Assembly (NCBI RefSeq): GCF_003597395.2
Contig: NC_133770.1
Span: forward strand, 207,707,512 to 207,771,511
Direction of reading: 5' to 3'
DNA: 64,000 bases
Origin: Chelonoidis abingdonii
Lineage: Eukaryota; Chordata; Testudines; Testudinidae
A program made the translations under genes and the position numbers. Position 1 is the first letter of the stretch; each line of letters opens with the position of its first letter. This document shows, in pieces, positions 1-9,810 of this stretch. The notes under the pieces are model-generated. The model made no database searches. It worked only from the letters and a program-made list of their open reading frames with translations, and had not been told where the DNA came from.

Positions 1-96
1 CCAGCCTCTGGAAGGTGGCAGGTGCATTTCGCAGCCCAAAAGGAAAGACATTAAATTCATATACCCCCGCATGTGTATGAATGCTGACCTTTCCTG
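1..96 (-). pseudogene. Ty3/Gypsy reverse transcriptase fragment
   Basis: Read on the minus strand, this edge encodes a short piece ending in PFGLRNAPATFQRL. That is the conserved PFGL-NAPATFQRLM block of Ty3/Gypsy reverse transcriptases, preceded by a YEF motif. In an intact element this part of the RT lies just before the catalytic YLDD box, which would be outside the window. Upstream of the GVYEF segment the frame is poor. The fragment joins directly to an LTR remnant at 97-217 in the same orientation, so gag and the start of pol are missing between them. The motif is seen directly; the family assignment is established knowledge. Nothing here is functional. Confidence 0.72.
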
Positions 97-217
97 GGGC
101 TTCCCTCCCTTGAGATTTGAAAGTCTCTTGTTTCCTGATTGGTCCTCTGGTCAGGTGTTGTTTGTTAACCCTTTCCAGGTGAAAGAGACATTAACCCTTA
201 GCTATCTGTTTATGACA
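97..217 (-). repeat. Truncated LTR (LTR-B), 5' end only
   Basis: On the minus strand this begins TGTCATAAACAG at 217 and matches the first ~120 bp of the longer LTR-B copies at 8543-9535 and 43254-44408. Shared blocks are GGGTTAA near the start and CCAATCAG further in. The homology stops near 97, where Gypsy pol sequence begins. It therefore looks like a 5' LTR joined to pol by an internal deletion, which suggests that LTR-B belongs to a Gypsy element. Confidence 0.7.
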
Positions 218-758
218 ACTGCCCATAGCAGTGATGAGGAACCCAGCTATGTCTGCTGCCTCAACTAAACTCCCTATTTGTTCATTATTCACCTAGATAT
301 TCTTATATCTTTCTGGTAAGAAATTGCAAACGAGCCTACTGAGTAAAATTTGGACCAAAACACAAATAAACAGCCATAACTTCATAGATTCCCACCACCA
401 TGTCTTGTAGAGCAGGGCTTAGCTTTTGGCACTCCTGCATCAAGACAGACTCTAAGACTATGGGCAACAGCATGATCCCACTAACTGATTACCACAACAG
501 ATGATTATTCTGTTTGAGCAAATGCCAAATCCAAGACTGGTGTAATGTGATGCTCTCCTTTAAAAATTAAACAAACAAACCCCCTCCCCCCAAAACAGGA
601 TGTACAACTTGTGGGATGCTCTACTCAAGCTCCACTTGCTGGAGCAGTCTATGCATGTCAAATTGTACCCCAAAGAAGTGGGTACCAAGTCCAAATTTCC
701 AAATAAATCAATGTCCATGAGTGCCTCTTCTATCAGGCACATGAACACCAAAAGCTAC
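218..758. other. No recognised feature
   Basis: AT-rich sequence between two LTRs. A reading frame opens at 600 and runs through into the LTR at 759. Its first ~50 codons show no recognisable domain. I see no exon, RNA gene or repeat unit here. Confidence 0.4.
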
Positions 759-880
759 TGTAAAGAGCAGCCCTGGCTCCCTGCCGCACCTGAGGGGGAG
801 GAGCCAGAGCAGGCGCCTCAGTGGGCGGAGCCACTGCTGCCTGTCCCCGCCCCCCAGAAGTCAAGGGGCGGGACAGGAAG

Positions 881-888
881 TATAAAAG
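881..888 (+). promoter_or_regulatory. TATA box of LTR-A
   Basis: TATAAAAG lies about 120 bp inside the LTR, just downstream of a GGGGCGGG GC box. The same arrangement is kept on the minus strand of the copy at 47680-48913. This placement sets the LTR's sense strand. Confidence 0.7.
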
Positions 889-977
889 CCCAGCCCCAGA
901 GCTCAGTTGGAGACCGGCCGCCGAAGAGGGCAGATGCTGAGGCCCGAGCTCCTGCTGAGCCCAGCCTGCCCTGTGCG

Positions 978-1155
978 CACTACCTGGAGGAGTGCTGGCC
1001 GGACCTGCCTCGGGCCCAGTACCTGGAGGAGCGCTGGACGGACCTGCCTCAGGCCCAGTATCCAGAGGACCGCGAGCCGAACCTGCCGAGGGCCCACTAT
1101 CTGGAGGAACCCCAACCTGACCTGCCCTGCGCTCGCCATCCCGAGGAGCTGCGAG
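978..1155 (+). repeat. 39-bp tandem repeat, about five units
   Basis: Units recur at an exact 39-bp spacing: TACCTGGAGG at 981 and 1020, TATCCAGAGG at 1059, TATCTGGAGG at 1098 and a weaker unit at 1137. Because 39 is a multiple of three, the translation repeats every 13 residues around YLEE and DLP. Equivalent 36-39 bp repeats occur in the LTR-A copy at 47680 and less clearly in the one at 31809. They therefore belong to the LTR family rather than to this locus. Confidence 0.85.
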
Positions 1156-1470
1156 AGTATCCTGCCTCCCAGGATCCAGAAGAACCCATGGTCTGGGACC
1201 CGCCGAACTACGCCAGCAGAGAACAGGTACCGGGAGAGGGGAAACTGGAAGTAGCCCGGGGGTAGCCGACCCCAGTCTGGCTTCAGGGGACTGTGAACCC
1301 ATGTCAGTGTGTTGCGGCCTGGATTCCCCACTGACTGCAGCGAACCCTTGCCGCTGCTAGGGCCCCGGGCTGGGACACAGTGGAGTGGGAGGGCCTGTGT
1401 CCCCCCTGCCACCCCTCCAAGGGTGGCAAGATTTCCTCTCTCCTCTCTCTCTCTGGCCTGAGGAGGCCTT

Positions 1471-1612
1471 CTCATAGACTGTGTCTGCTCAGCCCCTGAC
1501 ACTAGGAGCTGAGCCTGAACTGTTTGCTTGCCTGCCCTGCCCAAGGGCCAGGGCTCATAGACTGTGTCTGCTCAGCCCCTGACACTAGGAGCTGAACCTG
1601 AACTGTTTGCTG
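1471..1612 (+). repeat. 83-bp tandem duplication inside LTR-A
   Basis: CTCATAGACTGTGTCTGCTC begins at 1471 and again at 1554. The two copies stay nearly identical through GAACTGTTTGCT, with one G/A difference. The position corresponds to the minisatellites in the other LTR-A copies. Confidence 0.85.
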
Positions 1613-1727
1613 TTCGCCCTGCCTACAGGCCGGCTTAGATTAGACGCTGTGCTCCGGGCTTGCCCCTGTTATCGGACTCTCTCGACTTCCCTGCGACACC
1701 CTGTCCCAAGGCCGCCCGACGTCGTTA

Positions 1728-2711
1728 GAACTGAAAGGGTTAACAAGTTTTAGTAAGCCTGGCTTTCAGACCTGACCAGATGACCAATCAGGACAAACAT
1801 TCAAATCTTTGAGGTGAGGGAAGTTTTTTGTTGTGTGCTGTTAGTTTTTGGTGGTTGTTCACTCTGGGGGCTCAGAGGACCAGACATTGCCAACCAGGTT
1901 TCTCGTCCATCTCGCCTGATACAGGTTCTTATGGTGCGTCAGTTATAGTAAGTAATAGGTAGATAAGACGTGTTAGGCTTATTGTTTGTTTTCTTTCATT
2001 TGCAAATTTGTATTTGGCTGCGATGTATGGAGGAGTCCCCAATTTGTATTTGCTTGAAAGGATTTTAACCTTTCCCTACTTTGTTTACTTAGGCTGGGAG
2101 GGTAGTTTCCAGTGTCTATAGCTAAAACCCTCTACCTAATTTCAATTTGTGTAGTTTAGAACAGATAATTTTTACTTTTTTCGCTCTTTAATTAAAAGCC
2201 TTTTCTTGTTTAAAAACCCTGAGATTTTTTTTTTTTTTTTATTCTGGTGAGACCCCAGGGGACTGGCTCTGGATCCACCAGGGAACTGGTGGGGAGAAAG
2301 GAGGGAAGGGGCAGAGAGAGGTTAATTTCTCTCTGTGTTAGGATTATTTTCTCTCTCAGGGAGAGTCTGGGAGGGGGAGAGAGAAGGAGGGGGCAAGGCG
2401 AATTTTCCTCTCTGTTTTTAGATTCAAGGAATTTCAGTCACAGTGATCTTCCAGGGTAACCCAGGGAAGGGAAGCCTGGGAGAGGCAACGGTGGGGGAAA
2501 GGGTTTACTTTCCTTGTGTTAAGATCCAGAGGGTCTGGGCCTTGGGGTTCCCCGGGCAAGGCCTTGGGGGGATCAGAGTGTACCAGGCCATGGAATTCCT
2601 GGTTGGTGGCAGCGGTACAGGTTCTGAGCTGGTAGTCAAGCTTAGAGGAATTCGTGCTGGTACCCCATCTTTTGGACGCTAAGGTTCAGAGTGGGGAATT
2701 GTACCATGACA
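1728..2711 (+). repeat. LTR-B copy 2, 5' truncated
   Basis: It matches the reverse complement of 8543-9535 over nearly its whole length. Shared landmarks are GGGTTAACAAG at the start, TTGGTGGTTGTTCACTC, a T-rich run near 2230, GGTGAGACCCCAGGG, GGAGAGAGAAGGAGG, CTTCCAGGGTAACCC and ATCTTTTGGACGC. It ends ...CATGACA at 2711, matching the TG...CA termini of the family. The first ~45 bp, starting TGTCATAAA, are missing and LTR-A sequence lies directly upstream. Short reading frames inside it are chance. Confidence 0.82.
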
Positions 2712-2939
2712 CATCCCACAAGGATCATCCCAGAGATAAGACCACTAAACCACAATCAAAAATAAGAGCTAATGATATGGAGCTGGCTACACTGGTGATA
2801 CCAACCAAACATCCCCCACCTCCTCGCACTGACTTCACTTGCACTGGCAGCCATGCCGCCAGCTATGTTAGCTTTGTCAGTTGAGTCACTCACAGTATTG
2901 GTGGATATCCTTCTGGAGGAACCTGGACTGACTCCAGCA
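2712..2939. other. Unassigned sequence before the DIRS remnant
   Basis: Possibly a decayed upstream part of the DIRS-type element that follows, but no motif can be read with confidence. Confidence 0.3.
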
Positions 2940-3690
2940 CCAAGACTCTGATATTGAGATTATCATTTACTTTGGCAACATTCCTGAAGGAAGAGTATTC
3001 CTCTTTATTACCTGGCCACATCTTCTATTGGGAATCATCCCCTGGCTGAATTCCTTGATAGAGCTCCATCTTAGCATCACAATGACTGGCAATGGACTGG
3101 CCAACAGCATGCTAACCTCTCATAGCCATATGGCGTGCACCAAGACATTATTGGGCACCTTCAAGACCTTTTTAAGTCTCTAGAAGCCAGTCCTTGTCTT
3201 GCTCAAAGAAAAGGAGGACTTTGTATTCTCTAGCGGCATCCCTCATATTTGATCACTGGAAGAAACAATGATAGATCTGTTTGTCACCAAGGACCATGCC
3301 AAATATCCCAAATTTCTGCTCCAGAGGAGGGATGAGCCTGTGATCACCACCAGACATCTTCTATTTGCTGTAGAGACAAGGCTTCCTATACACTGTTCCA
3401 CCACCTCCTCTGATATCCTGGGTAATATCCAAAAATCAGATGGGATAGAGCCACTCATTGTTTTTAGCTCCTTACTGGCTGAGACAGTTTTGGATGATAG
3501 ATATACTACAGGTGTCCATTGAGTTCCTAAAGGTATCCATTCAGCTTCCAGATTAACTGGACCCAATATCTGAGAATCTTAGCTTGATTCTACATACGGA
3601 CCCAAAGTTACTACATCTGATGTCATGGATGTTGGCTGGTGAGTACAACTGATATAGACTGCTCCTAACAAGTCTAAGAAATTCTGATAC
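2940..3690 (+). pseudogene. DIRS-type element, decayed RNase H to recombinase linker
   Basis: At 3268-3350 the plus strand reads IDLFVTKDHAKYPKF. This resembles the IDLFAT..NAK.P.F block found between the RNase H and tyrosine-recombinase domains of vertebrate DIRS elements. Upstream sequence (2940-3260) has no long open frame and is probably the degraded RNase H region. The reading is broken after about residue 30 of the recognisable block. Position and orientation fit the recombinase remnant immediately downstream, so both are taken as one element of unknown 5' extent. Confidence 0.6.
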
Positions 3691-3691
3691 A

Positions 3692-4320
3692 GTGCAGAAA
3701 GCCATCCACAAGAAAGACTTGTTCTTCTTCAGAATGGAAGAGACTCTCCTATGGGCAGCCCAAAATGATCTAGACCTAGTCCAAGCTCCCATACCAAAGA
3801 TCCGTGACTATTTGTTGCAGTTAAAACATTCTGGCATTTCATTCAGTTCCATTAAGGTCCACATTTGCAGCAAATTCAGCTTGTCATCCTGCTGTACAGT
3901 TGTGCTCAATCTTCTTTTACCTGATGTAAGTTTCTCAAAAGGTCTGTTACACACCTATCCACTTAATCCTGCTTGGGACCTCATTATTGTCCCCCTCATT
4001 GAGTCTCCCTTTGAATTGCTTTCATTGCATCATCTCACTCTCCATACAGTCTTTTTGGTTGCCATCACTTATGGCTGGACCCTCTACATGACATTTCACA
4101 GAGAAAAGGTAGTGCTGAGCCCTCAACTTAAATTCATCCTCAAGGTGTTCTCAGAGTTCTACCTTAATCACTCAATTAATTTACATGTCTTCTTCCCAAA
4201 ACCCCACTCTGACCCAGGAGAGAAAGTTACTCACGCTGGATGTTTCCAGAGCTTTACTCTATTGCCTTGAGAGATCCACAAGTTTCCAGCTGTGTTCTTG
4301 GTTATTTGTAGCCATAGTCA
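3692..4320 (+). pseudogene. DIRS-type tyrosine recombinase remnant
   Basis: A 192-codon frame carries successive blocks typical of DIRS recombinases: LQLKHSGISFSSIKVH, a KGLLHTYP-type block, PAWDL, SPFELLSLHHLTLHTVFLVAIT, VVLSPQLKFILKVFSEFY and FFPKPHSDP. After a frameshift near 4240, LDVSRALLYCLERSTS continues in another frame to about 4320. In working enzymes the AIT segment leads into a charged SARRVSEL-type stretch with the first catalytic arginine. Here it reads AITYGWTLY, so that region is deleted or altered. DIRS elements integrate with a recombinase in place of a DDE integrase. This copy is dead. Confidence 0.82.
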
Positions 4321-4554
4321 GCTGTTAAAAAGGTCAGGTTATTTCATCAGAAAGAATACCTAAGTAGCTCACACAGTGCATCACCATCTGCTAACAGTTG
4401 ACTGGTATACCTCTCACCATAAATATTAAGGCTCACGGTACCTGTTTCACAAATATGCCAATATCCAAAATCTGCAGAGTAATGATGTGAAATAATCCAC
4501 TGACCTTCATCAAAATTATACCTTGGTTTTTTGCTCAGTGGTGTGAAAAAACAC
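4321..4554. other. No recognised feature
   Basis: Between the DIRS remnant and a MITE-like block. The short open frame on the minus strand (4347-4574) resembles no known domain. Confidence 0.3.
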
Positions 4555-4800
4555 GCCCCCTCCTTAGCACTCAAGTTTCAGTGCTGTAAAGTGCCAGTGT
4601 AGACAGTACACCAGTGCTGTTAGCCATGCACCCAGCACTGGTTGCAACTCCCCTCATTGGTGTTGTTTTTTTACAGTGCTGGGAGAGCTTGCTCCCAGCG
4701 CTGGTGCCACGACTACACAGCCATGTTAAAACACTGCTGTGGCAGCACTTTAAGATACTAATGAAGACATACCCTGAGAGGGGGTTTGTCAGCGACTGGG
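4555..4800. mobile_element. MITE-like inverted-repeat element
   Basis: The block opens with CAGTGCTGTAAAGTGCCAGTGTAGAC and closes with ACTGCTGTGGCAGCACTTTAA. It contains repeated CAGCACTGG / CAGCGCTGG words in both orientations, giving foldback potential. AGTGTAGAC is a terminal word seen in several MITEs of this window. No target duplication was found, and the class (hAT or PIF/Harbinger) is uncertain. Confidence 0.45.
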
Positions 4801-4819
4801 TCATGGGCGGTCTGGCCTA

Positions 4820-5300
4820 ATTGTTGGAGCAAGAGTCTGGCCTTTATACAAGTCGGGTCTAGCAACCAGAAGCTTAAGCCTAAGCCCAAGAATTGACCAG
4901 CATTGCAGTCAGAAGATGTAGAAACAGGTCAAAGCTAAGAGTGAGAAGCCAAAGCTGAAGGGTTAACAGGAGCTGCAGTCAGAAGGTGGAGTCAAGGATC
5001 TGAGCAGGAAGTCAGGAAGAGTTCTGGTGACTGAAGCAGGAAAGGGTACAGGCTGGACTAGAAGAGGTACAGGCTGGAGCAAGGCTAGAGGCAGGGACAG
5101 GACCAAGCAGAGCTGCAGGCGAGGAATGTGTTGAGTAGCCACTGGACTGAGCTTAAGTATCAGCCTGCTGACTCCTGCAACTAATCAGGTAATGCAGTCA
5201 GCAACTTCTATCAGGACCAGCTGCACTCATTAGGTTGCCAGGAGACTGACTGTCCTGCAGGCTGGTCCCTGACTGGGTTGTACGTACTCTGCCCTTAATG
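4820..5300 (-). repeat. Possible degenerate LTR or retroelement unit
   Basis: On the minus strand the sequence is rich in CCTG/CTGCTCCAG words (several CCAGCCTGTACC copies near 5035-5080). It has a possible TATA word, TTGTATAAAGG, near 4850. The composition resembles long reptilian LTRs, but no paired ends or target duplication could be fixed. Confidence 0.3.
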
Positions 5301-6029
5301 CCCTTACATGGGACTACAAGGATGCACAGTGTGTATGCATGGCCCCTATGGATGTGGCTATTCAAAAGACTTCAGTCACATGCATGAGGCACGTGTACAC
5401 ATGTGTACCCACAGTGGTATCTACACTGTTAACATCTCAAAGAACCAGTTACAATAAAGTAAACAACTGTTCTCTGCCTGTGCAACCTTAACTCACCCTC
5501 GTTATATGCATTGTTAGTCTTTAATTACATGATCACAAAATAATTTTTGCAGAAGACCCCTACCTCAGTCAGTGCACAGGATGGAGCTGCTCTAAGGATG
5601 AATCAGAGTTGTGTGGTGAGCAGGCTGTTGTCTGTAGGGCCTCTGACTCATTTGTTGCAGAAGTTGGAAGACATATTGTGCCCAAGCCTGGGTGTTGCAG
5701 GAAGAGAAAGGATGGTGTCATGGTTCAGACAACTGAATGCTTCTCTGCAGAACTAGATTCTGTCCTGGCCTCTGTCACAGAGTTCCTATGTGATACTAAT
5801 CAAGTCACTTAAACCAAACTTTTCACATGTGATCATTAATTGTGTATTTCTAATTTTTTGGGTGCCCAACTTGAGACCCTGTGATGATCTGCAGAAGAGC
5901 TGAGTGCTCAAAGCTGCAACTGAAGTCAATGGGAACTATGCTTGAACATATGAAGAACCATATAATGCTTAGTAGTCTGAAAAAAAACGTAATAGGCATC
6001 TCAGAGTGGGCACTCAAAATTAGGGGAAA
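5301..6029. other. No recognised feature
   Basis: Mostly AT-rich. 5770-5820 (CAAGTCACTTAAACC) resembles the MIR-type phrase AGTCACTTAACC and may be part of the old repeat at 6030-6180. Nothing else was recognised. Confidence 0.35.
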
Positions 6030-6180
6030 TTTTTGATGTTTTTCTCTCAGTCCCTCAATTCCTCATCAGTAAAAAGAGGATAACACCATCTCCTCATTTC
6101 AGAGGGTATTGAGTTAGATACATTAATTAATGTTTGTGAAAGACTCAGGTTATTATAGTGATGAGCATCAGAGAAAAGCC
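6030..6180 (+). repeat. MIR/L2-like ancient repeat
   Basis: The order is CCTCAGT-type start, CATCAGTAAAAAGAGGATAACACC, a CTCATTTCAGAGGG block, then TTGTGAAAGACTCAGG. This follows the 3' half of amniote MIR/L2 elements (CATCTGTAAAATGGGGATAATA ... GTGAAGCGCT). It is heavily diverged. Confidence 0.5.
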
Positions 6181-6499
6181 TAAGAGGAAATTAAAAATTC
6201 TGCCTTAAGAATTTAAGGGTTTAAATAGTGTGCAGTAAATAAGGCATGGGACCACACATTAAACTAGAAGAAAATAAAATATTGAATAGCTGTTCATTAA
6301 GCACCGTCCATTCTGTGCTCTGAATGAGGCAGAGGTCCTGTGGAAAAAACAAAAACCTACATGTGAAATTGTAATTAAAGACTGTATCATAATACATACT
6401 GTACTCACAACGGGACCAAATTAAGGTTGCATAGGCATTCTGGCATTTCCAAACTTTTGTATGCTTAACTTTCCAACCTTAATGTTCTTTTAGTTTAGC

Positions 6500-6506
<7 letters not shown>

Positions 6507-6530
<24 letters not shown>
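6507..6530. repeat. (TG)n microsatellite
   Basis: About twelve uninterrupted TG dinucleotides. Confidence 0.95.
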
Positions 6531-6754
6531 ATTGTATACTTTAATTCCTAGACGAACAAGGTCAGGTCAAAAAGAACAGCTTTTCTAAAGATGTCCTTAC
6601 CTCTGTTACTTCGTATACCATCTTATTAAGAATTTTCACCTGATTTACTTTTCTGAATGTTGTTTTTTAACTCAGAAAGCTTTATTAGCATCCAGACATG
6701 CAGCTGTTCACAGCACCTCAGCCTAGATTTAGATAGAATTCTTTACCATCAGAA

Positions 6755-9700
6755 GGTATATCTACACTACAGGATTATTCTGATTTTACAGAAACCTATT
6801 TTTTTAAAACAGATTGTATAAAGTCGAGTGCACGCGGCCACACTAAGCACATTAATTCGGCGGTGTGTGTCCATGTATCGAGGCTAGCGTCGATTTCCGG
6901 AGAGTTGCACTGTGGGTAGCTATCCCATAGCTATCCCATAGTTCCCGCAGTCTCCCTTGCCCATTGGAATTCTGGGTTGAGATCCCAATGCATGATGGGG
7001 CAAAAACAGTGTCGCGGGTGATTCTGGTAATGTCAGTCCACTCAATCTTCCTCCGTGAAAGCAATGCAGACAATCATTTCGCGCCCTTTTTCCCTGGACT
7101 GCCCTGGCAGATGCCATAACAATGCAACCATGGAGCCCGTTCAGCCTTTTTTCACTCTCACTGTATGTGTACTGGATGCTCTGACAGACGCGGTACTGCA
7201 GTGCTACACAGCAGCATTCATTTGCGTTTGCAAGGTAGCAGAGACAGTATTCAGTCCTATTGCACTGTCTGCTGTTTGAATTGGCGATGACGGTTACCAG
7301 TCCTATTGTACCGTCTCCTGCTATCATGGGTGCTCCTGGGTGGCTCACTGAGGTCGGCGGGGCGCATGACAAAAATTGGAATGACTCCCCGGTCATTCCC
7401 TTCTGTATTTTTGTCTAAAAATAGAGTCAGTTCCTGCCTAGAATATGGGCAAGTCTATTAGAGAACAGAGAGCATCAGCCGCTCCAGGTCAGAGCCCAGA
7501 CATCTGCAGAATGATGAGCTGCATCCATTCTAGGGGTGCCCCTGCAACAATCCCACCCGTGCTTCCCTCCTCCCATACCCCTCTGGCTACCGTGGCAGTT
7601 ATCCCCCATTGTGTGATGAAGTAATAAAGAATGCATGAATAAGAAACATTGAACTTTTTAGTGAGATAAAATGAGGAGGAGGCAGCCTCCAGCTGCTATA
7701 TAGTCAGGCAGGACAGAATCTCCATTACTCATTAAAGGTTGGGGGGAGAGGAGTGCAGCCTCAGCTGCTCGGTATTCCAGCCAGGACTGAATCTCCAGGA
7801 GACAGAAGCTTAAAGAAGGGAATGGACCGGAAGTCATCCCGTTTTGCCAATGTGCCCCTGGCTGACCTCACTGAGGCCAGCCAGGAGCACTCATGGGATG
7901 ATGATGACGAGGTTATCAGTCCTATTGCACCGTCTGCCATCAGGGAGAGGAGGGAGGGGATGCTGCTGTTCAGCGTTGCAGCACCTCGTCTAAAAGCAGC
8001 ATCCAGTAGACATACAGTGACATTGAAAGAGGCAAGAAATGATTTTTTTTCCCTTTCTTTTCTTTCACGGGAGGGAGGGGGTAAATTGACGACATATACC
8101 TGAACCACCCACGACATTGTTTTTGACCCTTCAGTATTGGGGCTCAGCCAAGAATGCAAATATTTTTCGGAGACTACGGGAACTGTGGGATAGCTCGAGT
8201 CCTCAGTCCTCCCTCCCTCCCTCCATGAGCGTCCATTTGATTCTTTTGCTTTCCATTATCTGTCACACAGCACTGTGTTGAGTCCCTGCTGTGGCCTCTG
8301 TCTATCATAGCCTGGAGATTTTTTCAATTGCTTGGCATTTCGCTCTGGAACGAGAGCTCTGATAGAAAGATTTGTCTCCCCATACAGCGATCAGATCCAG
8401 TATCTCCTGTATGGTCCATGCTGGAGCTCTTTTTGGATTTGGGACTGCATGGCACCCGCTGCTGATCAATGTTCCACAGTGGGCAAAGGGAAATGAAATT
8501 CAACAGTTCGCGGGGCTTTCCTGTCTACCTGGCCAGTGCATCTGTCACGTACAATTCCCCACCCTGAACCTTAGCGTCCAAAAGATGGGTACCAGCATGA
8601 ATTCCTCTAAGCTTAATTACCAGCTTAGAACCTGTAGCGCTGCCACCAACCAGGAATTCCAGTGCCTGGTACACTCTGGTCCCCACAAACCTTGCCGGGA
8701 CCCCCAGACCCAGACCCTCTGGATCTTAACACAAGGAAAGTAACCCTTTCCTACCTTGCCTCTCCCAGGCTTCCCCCCTGGGTTACCCTGGAAGATCACT
8801 GTGATTCAAACTCCTTGAATCTAAAACAGAGAGAAAATTCGCCTTCCCCCTCCTTCTCTCTCCCTCCCAGACTCTTCCTGAGAGAGAAAATAATCTAACA
8901 CAGAGAGAAATTAACTCTCTCTACCCCTTCCTCTTTCTCCCCACCAGTCCCTGGTGGATCCAGAGCCAGTTCCCTGGGGTCTCACCAGAATAAAAAAAAA
9001 AAATCAGGTCTTAAACAGAAAAGCTTTTAATTAAAGAGAGAAAAACAGTAAAAATTATCTTTCTAATATTAAGATGGATTAGGTACAGGGTTTTTCAGCT
9101 ATAGACACTGGAATACCCTCCAGCCTAAGTATACAAGTACAAATTAAAATCCTTTCAGCAAATACAAATTTGAACTCCTTCCAGCCAAATACACAAATTA
9201 ACTCCTTCCAGCCAAATTCACATTTGCAATAAAGAAAACATCATAAGCCTACTCGCCTTATCTATCTAGTACTCACTATTCTGAACTTATAAGAGCCTGT
9301 ATTGGAGAGATTGGAGAGAAACCTGGTCACATCTGGTTTGTCCCTCTGAGCTCCCAGAGTGAACAACCACCAAAAACTAACAGCACACACAAAACTTCCC
9401 TCCCTCAAGATTTGAAAATTCTGATTGGTTCTCTGATCAGGTGACAGCCAGGCTTACTGAACTTGTTAACCCTTTACGGTCAAAAGAGATATAAACTACT
9501 TTTGTTCTATTAACTCCCTACTATCTGTTTATACAGGATCCAAGTTCAGATTGCTGTCCAGAGCAGTCACAATGGTGCACTGTGGGATAGTGCTCGGAGG
9601 CCAATACCGTCGAATTGCAGCCACATTAACCCTAATCTGACAAGGCAATATGGATTTCAGTGCTACTCCCCTCGTCAGGGAGGATTACCGATATCGGTAT

Positions 9701-9810
9701 TAAGAGCCCTTTATATTGATATAAAGGGCTTCATTGTGTGGACGGCTGCAGGGTTAATTCGATTTAACGCTGCTAAATTCGGTATAAACGCGTAGTGTAG
9801 ACCAGGCCAG
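6755..9810. mobile_element. Non-autonomous inverted-repeat DNA element, split by an LTR
   Basis: The left end reads GGTATATCTACACTAC and the right end, reverse complemented, GGCCTGGTCTACACTAC, so the ends share an inverted TCTACACTAC core. With the inserted LTR-B (8543-9535) removed, the element is about 2.06 kb. CACTGTGGGTAGCTATCCC near 6908 resembles TGCACTGTGGGATAG near 9577, another shared subterminal signal. The interior (7080-8400) has paired phrases such as CAGTCCTATTGCACCGTCTGC and TCAGTCCTATTGCACTGTCTGC, an internal duplication. No transposase domain was seen. The layout recalls non-autonomous PIF/Harbinger families of turtles and crocodilians, but that label is from memory. No target duplication was confirmed. 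Confidence 0.65.
8543..9535 (-). repeat. LTR-B copy 3, full-length solo LTR
   Basis: On the minus strand it runs TGTATAAACAG ... GTACGTGACA, with TG...CA ends. The flanks are GCATC (8538-8542) and GGATC (9536-9540), a 5-bp target duplication with one difference. No internal retroelement sequence lies between the ends, so it is a solo LTR. It sits inside the DNA element at 6755-9810 and is therefore younger than it. Confidence 0.85.

Larger units (their letters stand above)
759..1721 (+). repeat. LTR-A copy 1 (solo or partial LTR)
   Basis: It starts TGTA at 759 and resembles the reverse complement of the copies at 31809-33053 and 47680-48913. Shared parts are GC-box-like CCGCCCC sequence, a TATA box at 881, a series of ~39-bp repeats from 978 and a TCC-rich stretch near 1430. 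The normal end, CTACA after a GGGTTGAG block, is not found. Sequence beyond about 1625 differs from the other copies. An LTR-B lacking its 5' end begins at about 1728, so the 3' end was probably lost by deletion or recombination. No matching 5-bp target duplication was found. A 221-codon frame (600-1265) crosses the repeats only because 39 is divisible by three. Confidence 0.7.

Noticed and set aside
600..1544. Long overlapping frames on both strands (up to 221 codons) as genes
   Set aside because: They lie in a GC-rich LTR with 39-bp tandem repeats; the frames exist because the unit length is a multiple of three and stops are rare in GC-rich DNA.
7055..7396. Frames on both strands (74 and 158 codons) as small genes
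   Set aside because: They lie in the interior of a repeated inverted-end DNA element and show no domain.
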